In this document: in pieces, positions 35,420 through 48,300 of the stretch
Numbering within the stretch: the stretch's first letter is position 1
Layout: each line of letters begins with the position of its first letter
From: Vanilla planifolia
Taxonomy: Eukaryota; Streptophyta; Magnoliopsida; Asparagales; Orchidaceae
DNA length: 64,000 nt
Direction: 5' to 3'
NCBI GenBank assembly: GCA_023846275.1
Contig: CM043872.1
Coordinates: 28,324,670-28,388,669 of the forward strand
Made by a program: the position numbers and the translations under genes
Notes under the pieces: model-generated
The model's input: only the letters and a program-made list of their open reading frames with translations
What the model was told of the DNA's origin: nothing
Databases searched by the model: none

Positions 35420-37151
35420 ATGAGAACTTTGGCAAAGGGGGAGTTGTTATATCCATGATAGCTAATGCTTCTCATGAAGAAAATGGCAATTGTTCCTTGA
35501 GCTTGAGCAATGTAGAAAAGTAATATATGGTATGCATTAAAGAGAAAAATGGAGATTTCTCTTTCTCTAATACCTTAGCTACATTCTTTGCGAAGGAGTT
35601 ACATTGCATTGCCTTTATGCCATTGAGAAATTGCAATCGATAGCTCACAAGGTTGGGATTGCTCAAATTTCAAAAGGGAAAGTTTAGCATATATAGAAGA
35701 AATCACAATATCAAAGCACCACATGATGCAAAACCTCAACACAATGCTCGCCTACTCTACATAAATGTTAGAACGATAAGTCGGGAGGCCAATGAAGATG
35801 AAAGTTTGATCGCATGTTCTTTCGTACATTCTCCCTAATAGCTTAATATTCAAGAAATGACATAGTAAGACTTGGTTCAACCAAACGAATTTGGTGTTCG
35901 CAACTGAACTAATGCAGTTCCAGACCAATTTTTTGAACCAGTTCTTTGATCTCCTCTTCAACTAGTTTCTAAGGTCTTCTAACAAGAGTCTCTAGAGTCA
36001 TATTCCAAAAATGTGTACTGAAGTTGCTCTTTGACTAAATCCCTCGATAAGTCCCTTGCCACGTCAACAAAATGCAATTAAGCCTTCCAAAAACTATGAT
36101 GTTTACACCATCATCAATTTTCCCCAATTTTAAGCATCTAAAATATCCTACCAATGCACCATTGATAGGATTTTGGAAAATTTCAACAACCTCTGCACTT
36201 ACATTTAGAGCATTATACTTTTTTTTTTTCAAGAGAAAGACTCACTATTAATGAAATAATTCTCTCAATTACCTCCTTTCTTTCTCATGTTTAGTACATC
36301 CCTATTTATTTTCTTGATTTCCATATCAACACTAGGTAACAGGCAATACAACTAATGTGACAAAATTAGAAATTAAAGGAATCTCCAAATAGGCCAAGCA
36401 AGCCCAATTATGCTTGCATAACTTAACACATGAAAATCGACACTGACAAGTGAATGATCTCATATCCAGTTAGTTGAATGTTTAAAGTCAAATTGCAAAG
36501 ATTGAAGAGTGACTGCATTCCTACAGTAACTCTATGTCCACAGTAAACAGCAGCTTAGGTTATTCTCAAAAGGAATAAAACTAAATAAGCTCTCCATTAA
36601 ACTTTTATACAAAAGTCAAGATGACAGTGATAAAAATCTTAATAATCTCACGAAATGGGGTCAGCTATCTCAGTTAAGTGGGGAAACTGCAGCAGATGTA
36701 CAACATAAAGCCCTTGTACCATGGCCATAGAAAACTGTTTGAACACAGCAGTCTTCGCAGAGTGCACATAGACGTAAGCACAAGTTCTAAGCAGGACAAA
36801 GAACTTTACCCCTTTCCCTTTTTCTGAATAGTTCTTCGATTAAAGCAAGTTAGTCCTTGCAGAAAACAGAACAAAAGAAAACCATTAAAAGTTCACGCTT
36901 TGCTTCATAGCCCTTTGCCGAAGAAGTTGAGACAACGATCGTTTCAGCAAATCGTTACATGGATACACAACCCAAATCCACATCCAGTATGATTAAACCC
37001 AAAACTTCATAACATATCCAACGCGAGAATCGAAAAACGGAAAGCATATTATTAAAGAAGCGATGTTAGAACAGATGACTATAGTACTTTATACGGAAAC
37101 TTTCCTCTAATTCCGCATCAAAAAGATAATGGAATGCCTGATCATCAGTAC
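35420..37151. other. Non-coding DNA upstream of the F-box gene
   Basis: No conserved coding sequence found. The stretch from about 36.5 to 37.1 kb is less AT-rich than its surroundings and would be the 5' part of the first intron if the UTR exon at 37152 is real. Confidence 0.4.
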
Positions 37152-37235
37152 CTAAGAAAGGGTGGCGATGGGAACTGAGCTCCTCCAAATCTCTCGGCAG
37201 AGAGATAGAGCCGGAGAGAGATTAAACTACTGTCC
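37152..37235 (-). other. Candidate 5' UTR exon of the F-box gene
   Basis: On the minus strand a C/T-rich leader (ATCTCTCTCCGGCTCTATCT) is followed by a splice-donor-like CTTAG/GTACTG, with the exon end at 37152. C/T-rich leaders of this kind are common in plant 5' UTRs. The next minus-strand coding sequence is the F-box gene, which has an acceptor just before its ATG at 26968. Joining them would give a 10.2-kb 5' UTR intron. The 5' end given here is approximate. Confidence 0.35.
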
Positions 37236-37299
37236 AGACGAGTTTATTTGGAGACTCTTGGGCTGACATACGGGCATTTGTACCCAATGGAGCCTATTA

Positions 37300-40200
37300 T
37301 CCGATGATGTACGAAATTAAATAATTTTTTAATTATTTAATTAATTATTAAAAATGCTTTTTTTAACCATAAACAATTGAATTCACTCGCAACATTTTTC
37401 ATGAGACTTGAGTGAATAAATTATTTTCATAAAAACTATGAAAGTATTTATTAATAAATATTTTTTAAAACAAAAATATATATTAGAGTCAAATATTAAG
37501 CATGAAAATCATTTCATTGATATATAGGTTGAATAACAATACTAATTCAATTTACATGATAAAATATTTAGTTTTTCAAATTAAATATAATGTTTAATTT
37601 TTTAAAACACATGGAAGCCATCAATTTCTTTTACAAACATTAAAATTAAAGATGTACTTAATTTGATTGTCTGAGTTTTCATACTTATATGTTTTTAACA
37701 TTTTGACTTTTATTCACTCCTCAAAAGATAGGTCTCATGATTAGTAGTTATTATGAATTTTTATTCTGGACATGATAGTTTATAATTTAAGTGTATTTGA
37801 AAATGAATAATAATCTATAAATAATAACTCTAATTCTATATAATCAAACTTATAATATTACAATATAATCTAATATATGTTTAATTATCACCCATATCGT
37901 ATTTTTATAGAAATTATTTTTTTGTGTTGATGCATGCACTAGTTTGAAGTTTTATTTCAAATTATTGGCTATTAGTTTTAATGTCATTTGAATAGGTTTT
38001 GGGTTTGTTAAGATTAGAATGAGATATCATAATTTATTTGTTCTAAAATTTGAATTGTTATAAACTTGTGCATGATTAAATAGTTGATGAGATAAAATTA
38101 AATAGGATATTAATTTGATTATTTTGTTGTTGGATTACTTGTAAAATAATGATTAAAAGCTTTATGTCTTTTACTTGGTTACTACTCGTCTACGAGCCAT
38201 TGGTGAGTCCTATTATTATGTTTTTTTTCTTTTTCTTTTTCTTCATCTTGCATAGTCATTTAGACAACAAAACAAAAATTATCAAGACAATATAATGAAA
38301 AGTATTTATGTTACAAAGAGTGACATTGATAAGATCAAATGCAATTATCAACAAAATATCAACCTATAAAAATTACGAATAAACAAAATAACATATTCAT
38401 TTAAATGATGTTCACATGAATTATGCATAGATTTATTAAAAAAGAGAAATATTATGTTAATAAAAAGGTCACAATATCATATAGAAATAAAGGATAAAAT
38501 ACTCTCTTCAAAATGCTCACATTAAAAAAAGTTTTTCATGTTTTTTTAATTATTAACATATTCATAAAAAAGATAAAATATTGAATAAATCATATATCAA
38601 ATACTTTGACTTTTATATGAGCAAAGAATATAACTATCATGCAAAGATAACTCAAATAAAATACAATCTAAAACATCAGTATAATAACTTTGAGTTATAA
38701 GTAAGACAATTAAGCAAATGTTTTTCTAAACAAATCATGAGTCTTTGTTTGTGTTATGATTTCTTTTACTTCCATTATTGTTATTAATAAATTTGAAAAC
38801 AAAGAATAAATTAATCATATATTTCATAAAAAGACATTAGATCAATATATCTTTCAAATTCATTATATCAAACTCGAGTCTCAAAATAAAAAAAATGAAA
38901 ATATTAAATTTATTTTTTTAAATAATATTTTAATAATAAAACCTGAATATATTAATATGTAAACAATATCTCAACGATATCATAAATTAGGATGACAAAT
39001 CCACTTTTATCTCAAGCAAAACAAAACATGAATGGAGTTAAAAGAAAAATTTTATTTTTCATCTTTTTTTTTTGAATTCTCAAATCATTTATTTTTTATT
39101 TATAAAAAAAATATAAAAAACAAGTGTGCAAATAAAGAAGATTTCAAAACAGCTATGTTATTTAGTTAGCAACTTGTATTTGCGACACATAACCCATATT
39201 GCCATTTTAATGGCATGCTTTATAACAATTTTATTTCACATAACATACAAGTTTATGTAATATTTTTTTTTATTTGTGTAATATGTGAAAATAAAACATA
39301 CTTATTTTTCATTATCATTTGATTTTCTTTTAAAATAAAATAATATTATGTATGTTTTACATCAACAACAATAATACTAAAAGCATGTATCACCTCAATA
39401 TATAAATCTACAACTACTTGTGTTGTACTTACAATGATAATTATAGTAATATCTATCATCTCAACACATGAATCTATAAAATAAAATAATAGGTGATATG
39501 AAATCATCAACATCACAATTTAAATCATGTAATTGAAATCACATGGAATATTAATTATGAGCACTTGTGTAATAAACATGTCAACAAGTACAATTTGATG
39601 CATTAACTACAAGAATGTCAAGACCATATGTAATTAATAATATTTTGTTCAAATATCTTCATGTATAATGGACCCGTACAATATATTAATTGGAGAGATA
39701 CACTCAATCAATTCTTTTTATTTATTTGTAATATTTGCTTGTAAAAAAAAAAACATCACACAATTATTCGTTGCATAACATTTATCACTTATCAAATTTA
39801 TTATATATTTTTAAACATAATTTGTAATGCCTCAAATTAAAGAGGACAAAAAGTAATTGTTGGTTAATGCTATTAAGTATTTATTTTAATTTCCAATAAA
39901 ATAAATATTTTTTAGGCCCTTAGAATCATCTCTTCTCACTTGATGTGATAACTAATCGTTTTCTTCTTAAAATTTGTTTGGATTGAGCTTATCATATGAT
40001 TAGTTATTCTTTAATGTGTCTTTCAATCATTTAATAAACTTGCATATTTCATGATTCTATTATTTATCTCATTTTGTTATAGCTCTCATTTAAATATTTG
40101 AGTTTATGTTAATCTGTATAATATTGACAGTATTCTGTTATGCATATTAAGAAATTAATCTATATATTTTGTTTGCAATATGTTTATTTTTTACTATTTT

Positions 40201-41700
40201 CTCATCATAAATACTATTTTTTTCATTATCTTTGTCATAATTTAAATACATATATAATCATGTTTAAAATAAATCATACATCAAATAGCGTACGTAAATA
40301 AAATATATAGCTAAACAATGAAAGTCTTCTTAGACTAAACCTAAGACGTAAATTTATTTTTTATTTTTTATTTTTTTCTTTGATATTATTTTGTTATGTC
40401 TTTTCTTGTGCTATTCTATTTAGTATAATATATAATAGAGAACATAATGTAGAATGGTGTCATAATTAAGTTAGAATATAAATGATATTCAAAATTTCAC
40501 TCATTTATTTTTTGAGAAATCTTAAATCATTTATTTTTATTTATCAATTAAACAAATAAAAGATAAATATATTATATAAAAAAATAATAGTATTTATTTT
40601 TACTTTCTAAACAATATATTACAAAAATTCAAAATGATTTTTGTTTTTTGACAACACTCTACTAAATATCAAATACTATTTTGAATTTTATATACCAATT
40701 TTATCTCTAATATTGTTTTTAACCACAATTTATCAAGCATATTCTATTTTGATCATATTTTCCCAACTCACTAATCTTATTGCTATATTTTGATGGCAAC
40801 AACTAAAATAAGTAAAGTCTAAATAACCCAAAATAATGTGTGCATTATTTGAAATTGTATTTTGAATAACTTTAAAATGTTTGTATAATATGATGAAAAA
40901 AATACACAAATAATAGAGTGTATGAACCATTTATAAATGCATCTTAAAACATTCACTTATCATAATAACTAAAATGCAAACTACAAACTTATAAACGAAA
41001 AATAATGCACTCATATTATTGATGTGGTTACTTAAGCCTGTATAATATTTTAATTATGCGTTTGCTGTTCAAACATGGGCAAAAGATGTGCACTAGTTTT
41101 ATATGAGCATTTTTTATCATTCAAGTGATTTTGTTATGCATTTATAAGTTCTATTTGATTATAATTATTATGATTTTAAAATATTAAAAAAAGTCATTTT
41201 AAAAATAAGACTTAAAAAATTATCTTATGTACAAAAAATTTAAGAACATTATTTGATAAAATTTTAAATTTTTGTGAATAAAAAAGTATTTTTCTAAAAC
41301 CATCAAATAAAGTTATAGTTGTTCAAACCTTATTTAAATTATGCATACATAAAATTAGGAGCAAATATATTGATCAACAACTTAAGTACCATTATATGGG
41401 TATATCATAGTCCATTTCGAATCATTTGAGTTTGATTGTGGGTGTATGATTCATTTTTTAAGCATTTATGATTGTATTCAATGATAATTTTATGATGAAA
41501 AAAATTAAAAATATATTTAAAAAGAAGTTTATAAAAATATGTTTTATATAAAAAAGTTTCAAAATATTTTATATTAAAAATCATAAAAAAGCCATCTTTA
41601 TTAAATTAAAAAATATTTTAAAGCATTCCCACTAAATAGACACTATACACTAACTTTACGACCAGCCTGTCCTTATCATGCATTTTTGTCCAGGTCGCAT
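37300..41700. other. Gene-free AT-rich DNA
   Basis: About 4.4 kb of AT-rich sequence with no open frame above about 65 codons and no recognised element. The right end should hold the promoter of the GT14 gene. Confidence 0.65.
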
Positions 41701-41759
41701 GCGAACACTTGGTCTTCCTTTAACCAATAGAATTCTTGGGCTAGTTTCCGGAGATCTCT

Positions 41760-41953
41760 CTCGCGCCGCCGCTGCCGCCGCGCGCCTTTAAGGTCTCCCT
41801 ATCATTTCTTTTAGCTTCGTTTTCCAACTCCGAGTCGCTTTCAACATTTCCTTGCTCTCTGCCGATTTATATTGTTTCCCGCGTCTTCTGGCGTCAACGG
41901 TATCCCATCGCAGGTGGCTTCTTCTCTCTACTCGGTTTATATTCCTGATGCAG
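41760..41953 (+). other. Probable 5' UTR exon of the GT14 gene
   Basis: Composition changes sharply to GC- and CT-rich (CGCCGCCGCTGCCGCC near 41764), as in plant 5' UTRs, and ends in a clear donor GATGCAG/GTATGTG with the exon end at 41953. Acceptor-like CAGs before the ATG at 42339 lie at 42220-42222 and 42320-42322. Which one is used, and where transcription begins, is not determined. Confidence 0.55.
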
Positions 41954-42338
41954 GTATGTGTTTAGTGTGACAAAACTCGTAGAACCTACAGGGAAACAAA
42001 TATATATTGATTGATAATTTGTGCTTTCTGAAGTTTTCTCTTTCGCAATTTTCATTTTAGTAACCTAACTGGTTTAGGCCAAGTGTTTCTTTGGTGCTAG
42101 AGGAACAAATCAACTTGTAATTGATCAATAATCTCATTGTTATTTTTTCACCCTTCGCCCGCATGCGTCATAAATGTTGCTAGCTACTATTCTCCATTGA
42201 TACAGCCCATGCTCCCTTGTCTCAGTTGCCGTTCACATGCCGATGTAGAACACTCCATTGCTGAACCAGAAGTGGCAGGTGAGTGGCAGGTTAACGAAGA
42301 ACTTCTAATGTTGATTCGGCAGTGAAGAAGTATAACTG

Positions 42339-45300
42339 ATGAAGTTACACCAGGGGTGGCGGGACTTTGAAGTAACTCCCATGCCACGTTCAAAATCCTC
42401 GTCAAAGAAGCCCCTATGGATCATATTCCTAGTATCGTTGGTCTGCATTTCATTGATTGTGGTTTATATTTACCCACCCCAACAGTACTCTTCTTGCTAC
42501 TTGTTATCATCAAAAGTTTGTGACCATTTGGAGTACTGGCTTCCTCCGGTACCTGCAAGAGTTCTCACTGATGATGAGTTGACTGCTCGGGTTGTTATGA
42601 GAGACATTCTTGCAATGCCGACCATCCCTTCAAAACGTCATAAGATAGCTTTCATGTTCCTGACACCAGCTTCTTTGCCTTTTGAGAAGCTATGGGAGAA
42701 GTTTTTTCTGGTAATTATTTATGTGGTGCTTGCCAAAAAGCTCGGCTTACTTATTTGCAACTGTAATCTGTTGGAATCCTGATGTATTTCTTTAATTTCT
42801 GCAACAAGATACTTCTTCTCTAGTTCTGATTTGATATGGATTTTAAAGGTATGCATTTTAATAAAATTCAGAGAAGTGGTTAGCAAATATTGACACTGTG
42901 TCACAAGATGTTGATTTTAAGAACTGTACTCATGCACATGTTGGTGGATGCCTTCGAATATGCTAATTTTTGTGGATGGGAATTTCCATGTTCATTTGAT
43001 AATGAAATTGATGGTTTGTTTAACTTTTATGAGGATGGATATAGTTTGTAAATATAAATATCATCAGTTTTCCTTTTTTTGTCTACATTTGTTTAGGTTT
43101 AACTAGTTAGCAAACACCATTTTTAGTAGATAAGATTGTATGATAAAATTTTATTGTTTTTACTCAAACTATGCACTTTCTTCACAAATAGTAACAAGTC
43201 TTAATCCTAACAACAATCAACATGAACCATCTAAAGATATTGCACTCTATCTATTAATGGTCTTTCTTAAGATCCGTGCATGTCTAGGTTTTTTGTAATA
43301 GTCTCTTGCTATTTTTTTTTTGAGGTAGTATTATGTTGTCATGCCTTTTATAGTCTTCCTCTTGTTTTAATCTAGGGAGACGATAGAATTGCATTGAGCG
43401 CTCTATGTTTAAAATGACAAAAAATCTCATTAACTTTTTTTTTAAGTTCATCCTCAATAGTTGCTGTTGTCAACCCACCTATTTACCCTCTTTTAGCTTC
43501 TTAACAGTTGTTCTTTTTTTCTTTTTTGCTAATGTGTTTGTTAACCAGTCTTCCCTTGAGCTTTCTAATCTGCCAGCTTCCATTACCTTCTTGCTTTTGC
43601 TGCTCAGCCAGGCAATCTACCCATGCAGGCCCGGCCTCCTTGACCACCATTTCGATTAGTTCCGCATTCGTTTGGTTCCTTTGTTGGTTTGTCCTTTCCT
43701 TGTAGCTCCATCTAGGCTTTGCACCCATAATCTTTTTGTTTATTCTCCAAGAAGCTTGGTCATGCCCTTCCTTGATGCTACTAAAACTCGTCTCTGGCCT
43801 TTGTGTCTTATATAGTTCTTTTAAACCAATTGTTACTTGTCCATATCTCCAAAGAACTAAAGCATTAACTGCTTAAGTGTTGCAATTTCTTTTGCCACCT
43901 AGCCCTTAGCCTGTCTTAGCCTACCACCCTTTCTTTGATTTGTTAGATCTGCCAAATAAGCTTCATCATTACCTTTTCCTTTTAAAACCCATTCTCTACA
44001 TAAATTCAAGACCACAAATACCCTTTAAGACCCTTTCCACAAGGTTGAGGATTCTTGGCTCTTAAAAGCCTTGCGGTTTTCTTATCCAATTTGCTAAAAT
44101 TTTTACTTCTATTTTATTTTCTTCTTTGACCTTAGCTAGAGGTCTACTATTCCCACAATGTTTTTCTCTTATAAGTTTTAAGAGATAGTGGAGCCCTTCT
44201 GTCATTTGTAGTTGCTATTTTTGTTCCATTAAGGGTTCAACATCAATATTTTTTTTGTTCTATCTTCTTGCCATTTCATAGTCCTTTCCACGAAAGCAAC
44301 CTGTACATGATGTGGGTTTAGCACTTTATGCATGTCAAAGGTCAACTTTGGCATAATCTTTTTTTTTTGTTGCTCTCTTTTTGAGCATTTCAACTCTTAT
44401 AAATTGAAGATAACTTTGGGCAAAATATTAGACCGATGTCAAAAAAAGGGAATTGTATTCTACTAGTTCTGACAGATGAGCACAACTCAAAAGAACTATC
44501 AAAATAAGAGATAGGTATGTCATATATTTTATCATTAGAAAAAGACTATTCTTCTTTTATTGCCTCTACTTTCCAAGTTGGTGTGTATTCCAGTCCTAAT
44601 TTTGGGATGGCCATAAGAAAATGTGCTGTTTTGGGAAATACTTGTGCTAACACCATACTTGGGGATGCTGTGAACAAGGAATGTGTATGGATATTGCTTC
44701 TTGTTGGGTTTTCATAGGCTTGCATGGACCATCTAGAAGGCAAAGACTCGCTTAGCATTGTTGAGGCAGTAGCATCACTATTGGGCTCCCAATTGAATTG
44801 CACATTGAGGCCAAGAAAAGTTGTAGAGACTTATTGGTCACACTGTTGAACAATTTATCAAGTTATTGTAACTCTTAATTTGAGCCTGGATTTGAGGCCT
44901 GCTTAACCTTCTAATGTATGCTTTTCTATGTGCATGTGTTTGGCAATTAGTTAAATGCATGTTTCATTACCTAATCAGTTTTAGCTGAGTGAATACGCTC
45001 ATGCTTCTGGTTATTGAGCACAAGTCATGCAAGTTCTAAACTTAAAATTTTCTTGGCTAAAAATAAAATCTAAAAAAAATAAAGAATGAACTTCAACATT
45101 GTGTTTGTCTTCTTTCTCTCTTCGAGTTCTCAATTTGCTCTAATAATGCATGCCTTTCCTAATCAAGCGCGACCATAATAGCTTGATTCAGGTATTAACC
45201 CCGATCTAGATGTTGAGTACGTTAGTCCTTTAGCTTTGCTTGTCTTAGCTCACTCTCAATCAGTTTTGCCAACTCACCTTGAGTTGTGACACATTGGCCT

Positions 45301-48300
45301 TCTTGGACTGATGAATTTTTGGAGGTTGGTGAACCCAACCTTATTTTGAGTTGGTGTAATTTCATACTGATGAGGATGGTTCATACCCGACCAATTAGAG
45401 TATTGCATGTTTACCATGTCCCTCTAAATTCATTTCACTTAGTTCAAATAGACTTAGTTGTATAGACACCTTATTCTTGTCTTAGAGCCAAGAGTTGCAG
45501 TCCTTTGGCTCACTTGGCTCACATGAGTCTCTAGTTGGAACTATGGCTATCCGTCCTTGAGTGTTGGGGCCGTGAGCCCTAATTGTGTGAAATCTTTATG
45601 CTTTAACCAACGAGCGTAGTTTTGTACATGACTTGGATTTGCTAGGTTACTAGTAGTGCTTTTATGGTCATTTATCATGGCTTAATGGTTTGTAGATAAG
45701 ACTATTTGGTCACTTCTATTATCATGTTCAAATTTTGCATACATTTGAGTAGATGTTCTTTTGGTCAATACCTTGGGATAGTCTTTTGATTATTTTTTTA
45801 AAGTAATTGCAAGGAGACAATCAAAGTAAACATGGACATGACATTGCCCAAGATTCTTTGGGATGCTTAGATGTTCACCGATGAATTGTTGTAATGATTT
45901 ACTTTGTATCATTGTCAACGACTAAGTCTCTCCTTTTTTTTCAAGCCACATTATGGTTAGAACGTCTCTATTCAGATGAGAAGTTGAATTGGGTATACGA
46001 ACTACCCAAAGTGCTTTGGTTATATTGTAGTATGCTTGCTACAACGACCCCACAGACACCATTCTCACTCTTGTATGATACTAAAGCTATCATCGAGACA
46101 TATTTCTTCTCATTTAGGGTCAGGGAGGAGATCAACTTTCTTGATTATGAACTGGTTGCTTAGGATGCTAAGAGTGTCGAAATATGCTTACTAATCCTTA
46201 AGCTACTCAAGGAAATCAAATTACAAGTGGTGCTTAAGCATGTTGTTATTTGCCAATGCACCAAAAGATACTATACATCTTCATCTCCAAGAGTTTGTTC
46301 CCAGGTTCTAATCTTGCTAAGACCAGAACTGCCTGAGGGACTATTGGGTTCGATAAGCTCAACTTAATATGAGATGGACAATGCATCATCAAGGCGATGA
46401 TGGGTTTGAATTTGTATTGGCCTCAAGACTCTATTGACAAGATCCTACCATATGCTTAGAGTAGCAAAAGCTTACTTAGGTTTTATAATTTACCATTTTC
46501 TTAACTTGTACTTGGAAACTTTCATTTTTTGCATTATATGTAAAATCTGCTACCAGCTAATGAATATTTGGACAATCAATCTTAATTTGGCACTTATGCT
46601 CCAAATCCATTTGGTTCTATACAAGTTTGTTAAGACTCTTAGATGGGTTGTTTGGTTATCCCTTTCTTAGCATGGATGGTTAAAGATTGAGTAGAGGATG
46701 AATGAGCACCTTATCACAAGGTATACATTGCTGTGCAAACCTAATTTGTGTGAACCTAACCTTCTAAAGCGTTGATGTTGGGGTGTGTCCACATCTTTTT
46801 TGAACAACCCCCATTATGCCAGTCTTGTTCAACCACCAAGTTCCACTTAAGGATGAGGAGCATATCCCTTTGGCTCATTTGGCTTAGTTAAGACATAGTT
46901 GGGCTACTAGGCTGTTCAATCAAGCATTGACTTGTTGGTCACCCGACTTGGTTATGCTTCTAAGAAGCCTTGGCCAAAAGCTTCATCGTTATCCCCAATT
47001 GGCCCTGGACGAAAAAGTGTCTTGGTGAAAATGTCGTATTATTGATCATGCGAACCAACATAACCTGTATACACAATTCTTGTTTCTCATTCGCCGTACT
47101 TTTAATTTATGCTAGTTTATGTCATGACTCGTTCCAAAATCTCATTATGACCTTTATTATTAATTGGCTAGCTAGTAGATCAATCAAACCCAAATTCTTA
47201 ACTAAATTGTGATCAAGTTGGTTGGATTGCTAATCTTAATGGGGAAGTTCTTTTCTTATCCTACACTTGCTCATTGGATCTCCCTGGCCAAGCCAAATTG
47301 TCAACGAATTTTCTTTAATCTTTTTAGACGCTAAGTCATTCGCACTTGCAAAGATGAGCGAATCGTCGCTTAGAACACCCAGGTGTGAAATTCCAAGAAG
47401 GTTTTAAGTGCAGGAATTCTTTACTTTCTTTTTATTTCTCAAATGCATAACTATACGGGACGAAAAGGAAAGCAAAAAATTTACAAGTGTTTCAACGAAC
47501 TGGTTTGAGGTATTTCCTTTTAGTCTCACAAATCTTTTAAGTGCTTTTCTTGTAGGAACTTTCCTCTACTTCCTCCATGGTGGTGTACCTAGGCACATTC
47601 ATGACAACTAGATGGTTAGTTATTTGGTCCTCTAAGGACACCAAGTGAGGTACTAGCTACATGAAGGCAATTGATAGGCATAAGGTTTTGGTTTGGTCAA
47701 TGTTGCCTAAGTCTTTCTCCATCACCTTTTTCTTCAGGAAGAGAAGGGACATAGCTCACTTACAATAGCTTTGAACAATTTGGAACATTAGAGGGACTAA
47801 TTCCATGGACTCTTTGTACCCATTCATCGTCTCTTCTATGTCCCAAGCTTCGATTATGAGCAAGCTCACCTTGAAGCTCTCATTTTCCTCCTAAAATGCT
47901 TCATTCTTAATGCAAAGAGCAACTACCTCCTCAACTAGCAATTACTTCCATGGATTCTTTGTTAAATTTTATTAAAAATTATTTTAAATATTTTTTTGAA
48001 ATATTTTTAAGAAATTAAAATTTTTATTCCTAACAATTCACTTTTCTCTTACTGATTTCAAAAGTCACATAGTTAACATTCTTGAGTGAGGTATCATTTG
48101 CATCATTAATTGCTAAGGATTTACATCAAATAGCAAAGTTAAATGGGTATGCATATCTAAAATAAGCATTACAAATTGGTATTCTTTTTGAACATTTTAA
48201 GGCTTCATGTACATGCTGGTTATGGAAGCATTTCTACAAATTACCTTCGAAACTAAAATGTAACCTGTACGTGTTAAGTTTCTTTGAGTATGTACCATAG

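Noticed and set aside
43501-43728. Minus-strand 75-codon frame in GT14 intron 1 with a protein-like composition
   Set aside because: No domain recognised and no splice context. It probably belongs to transposon debris.
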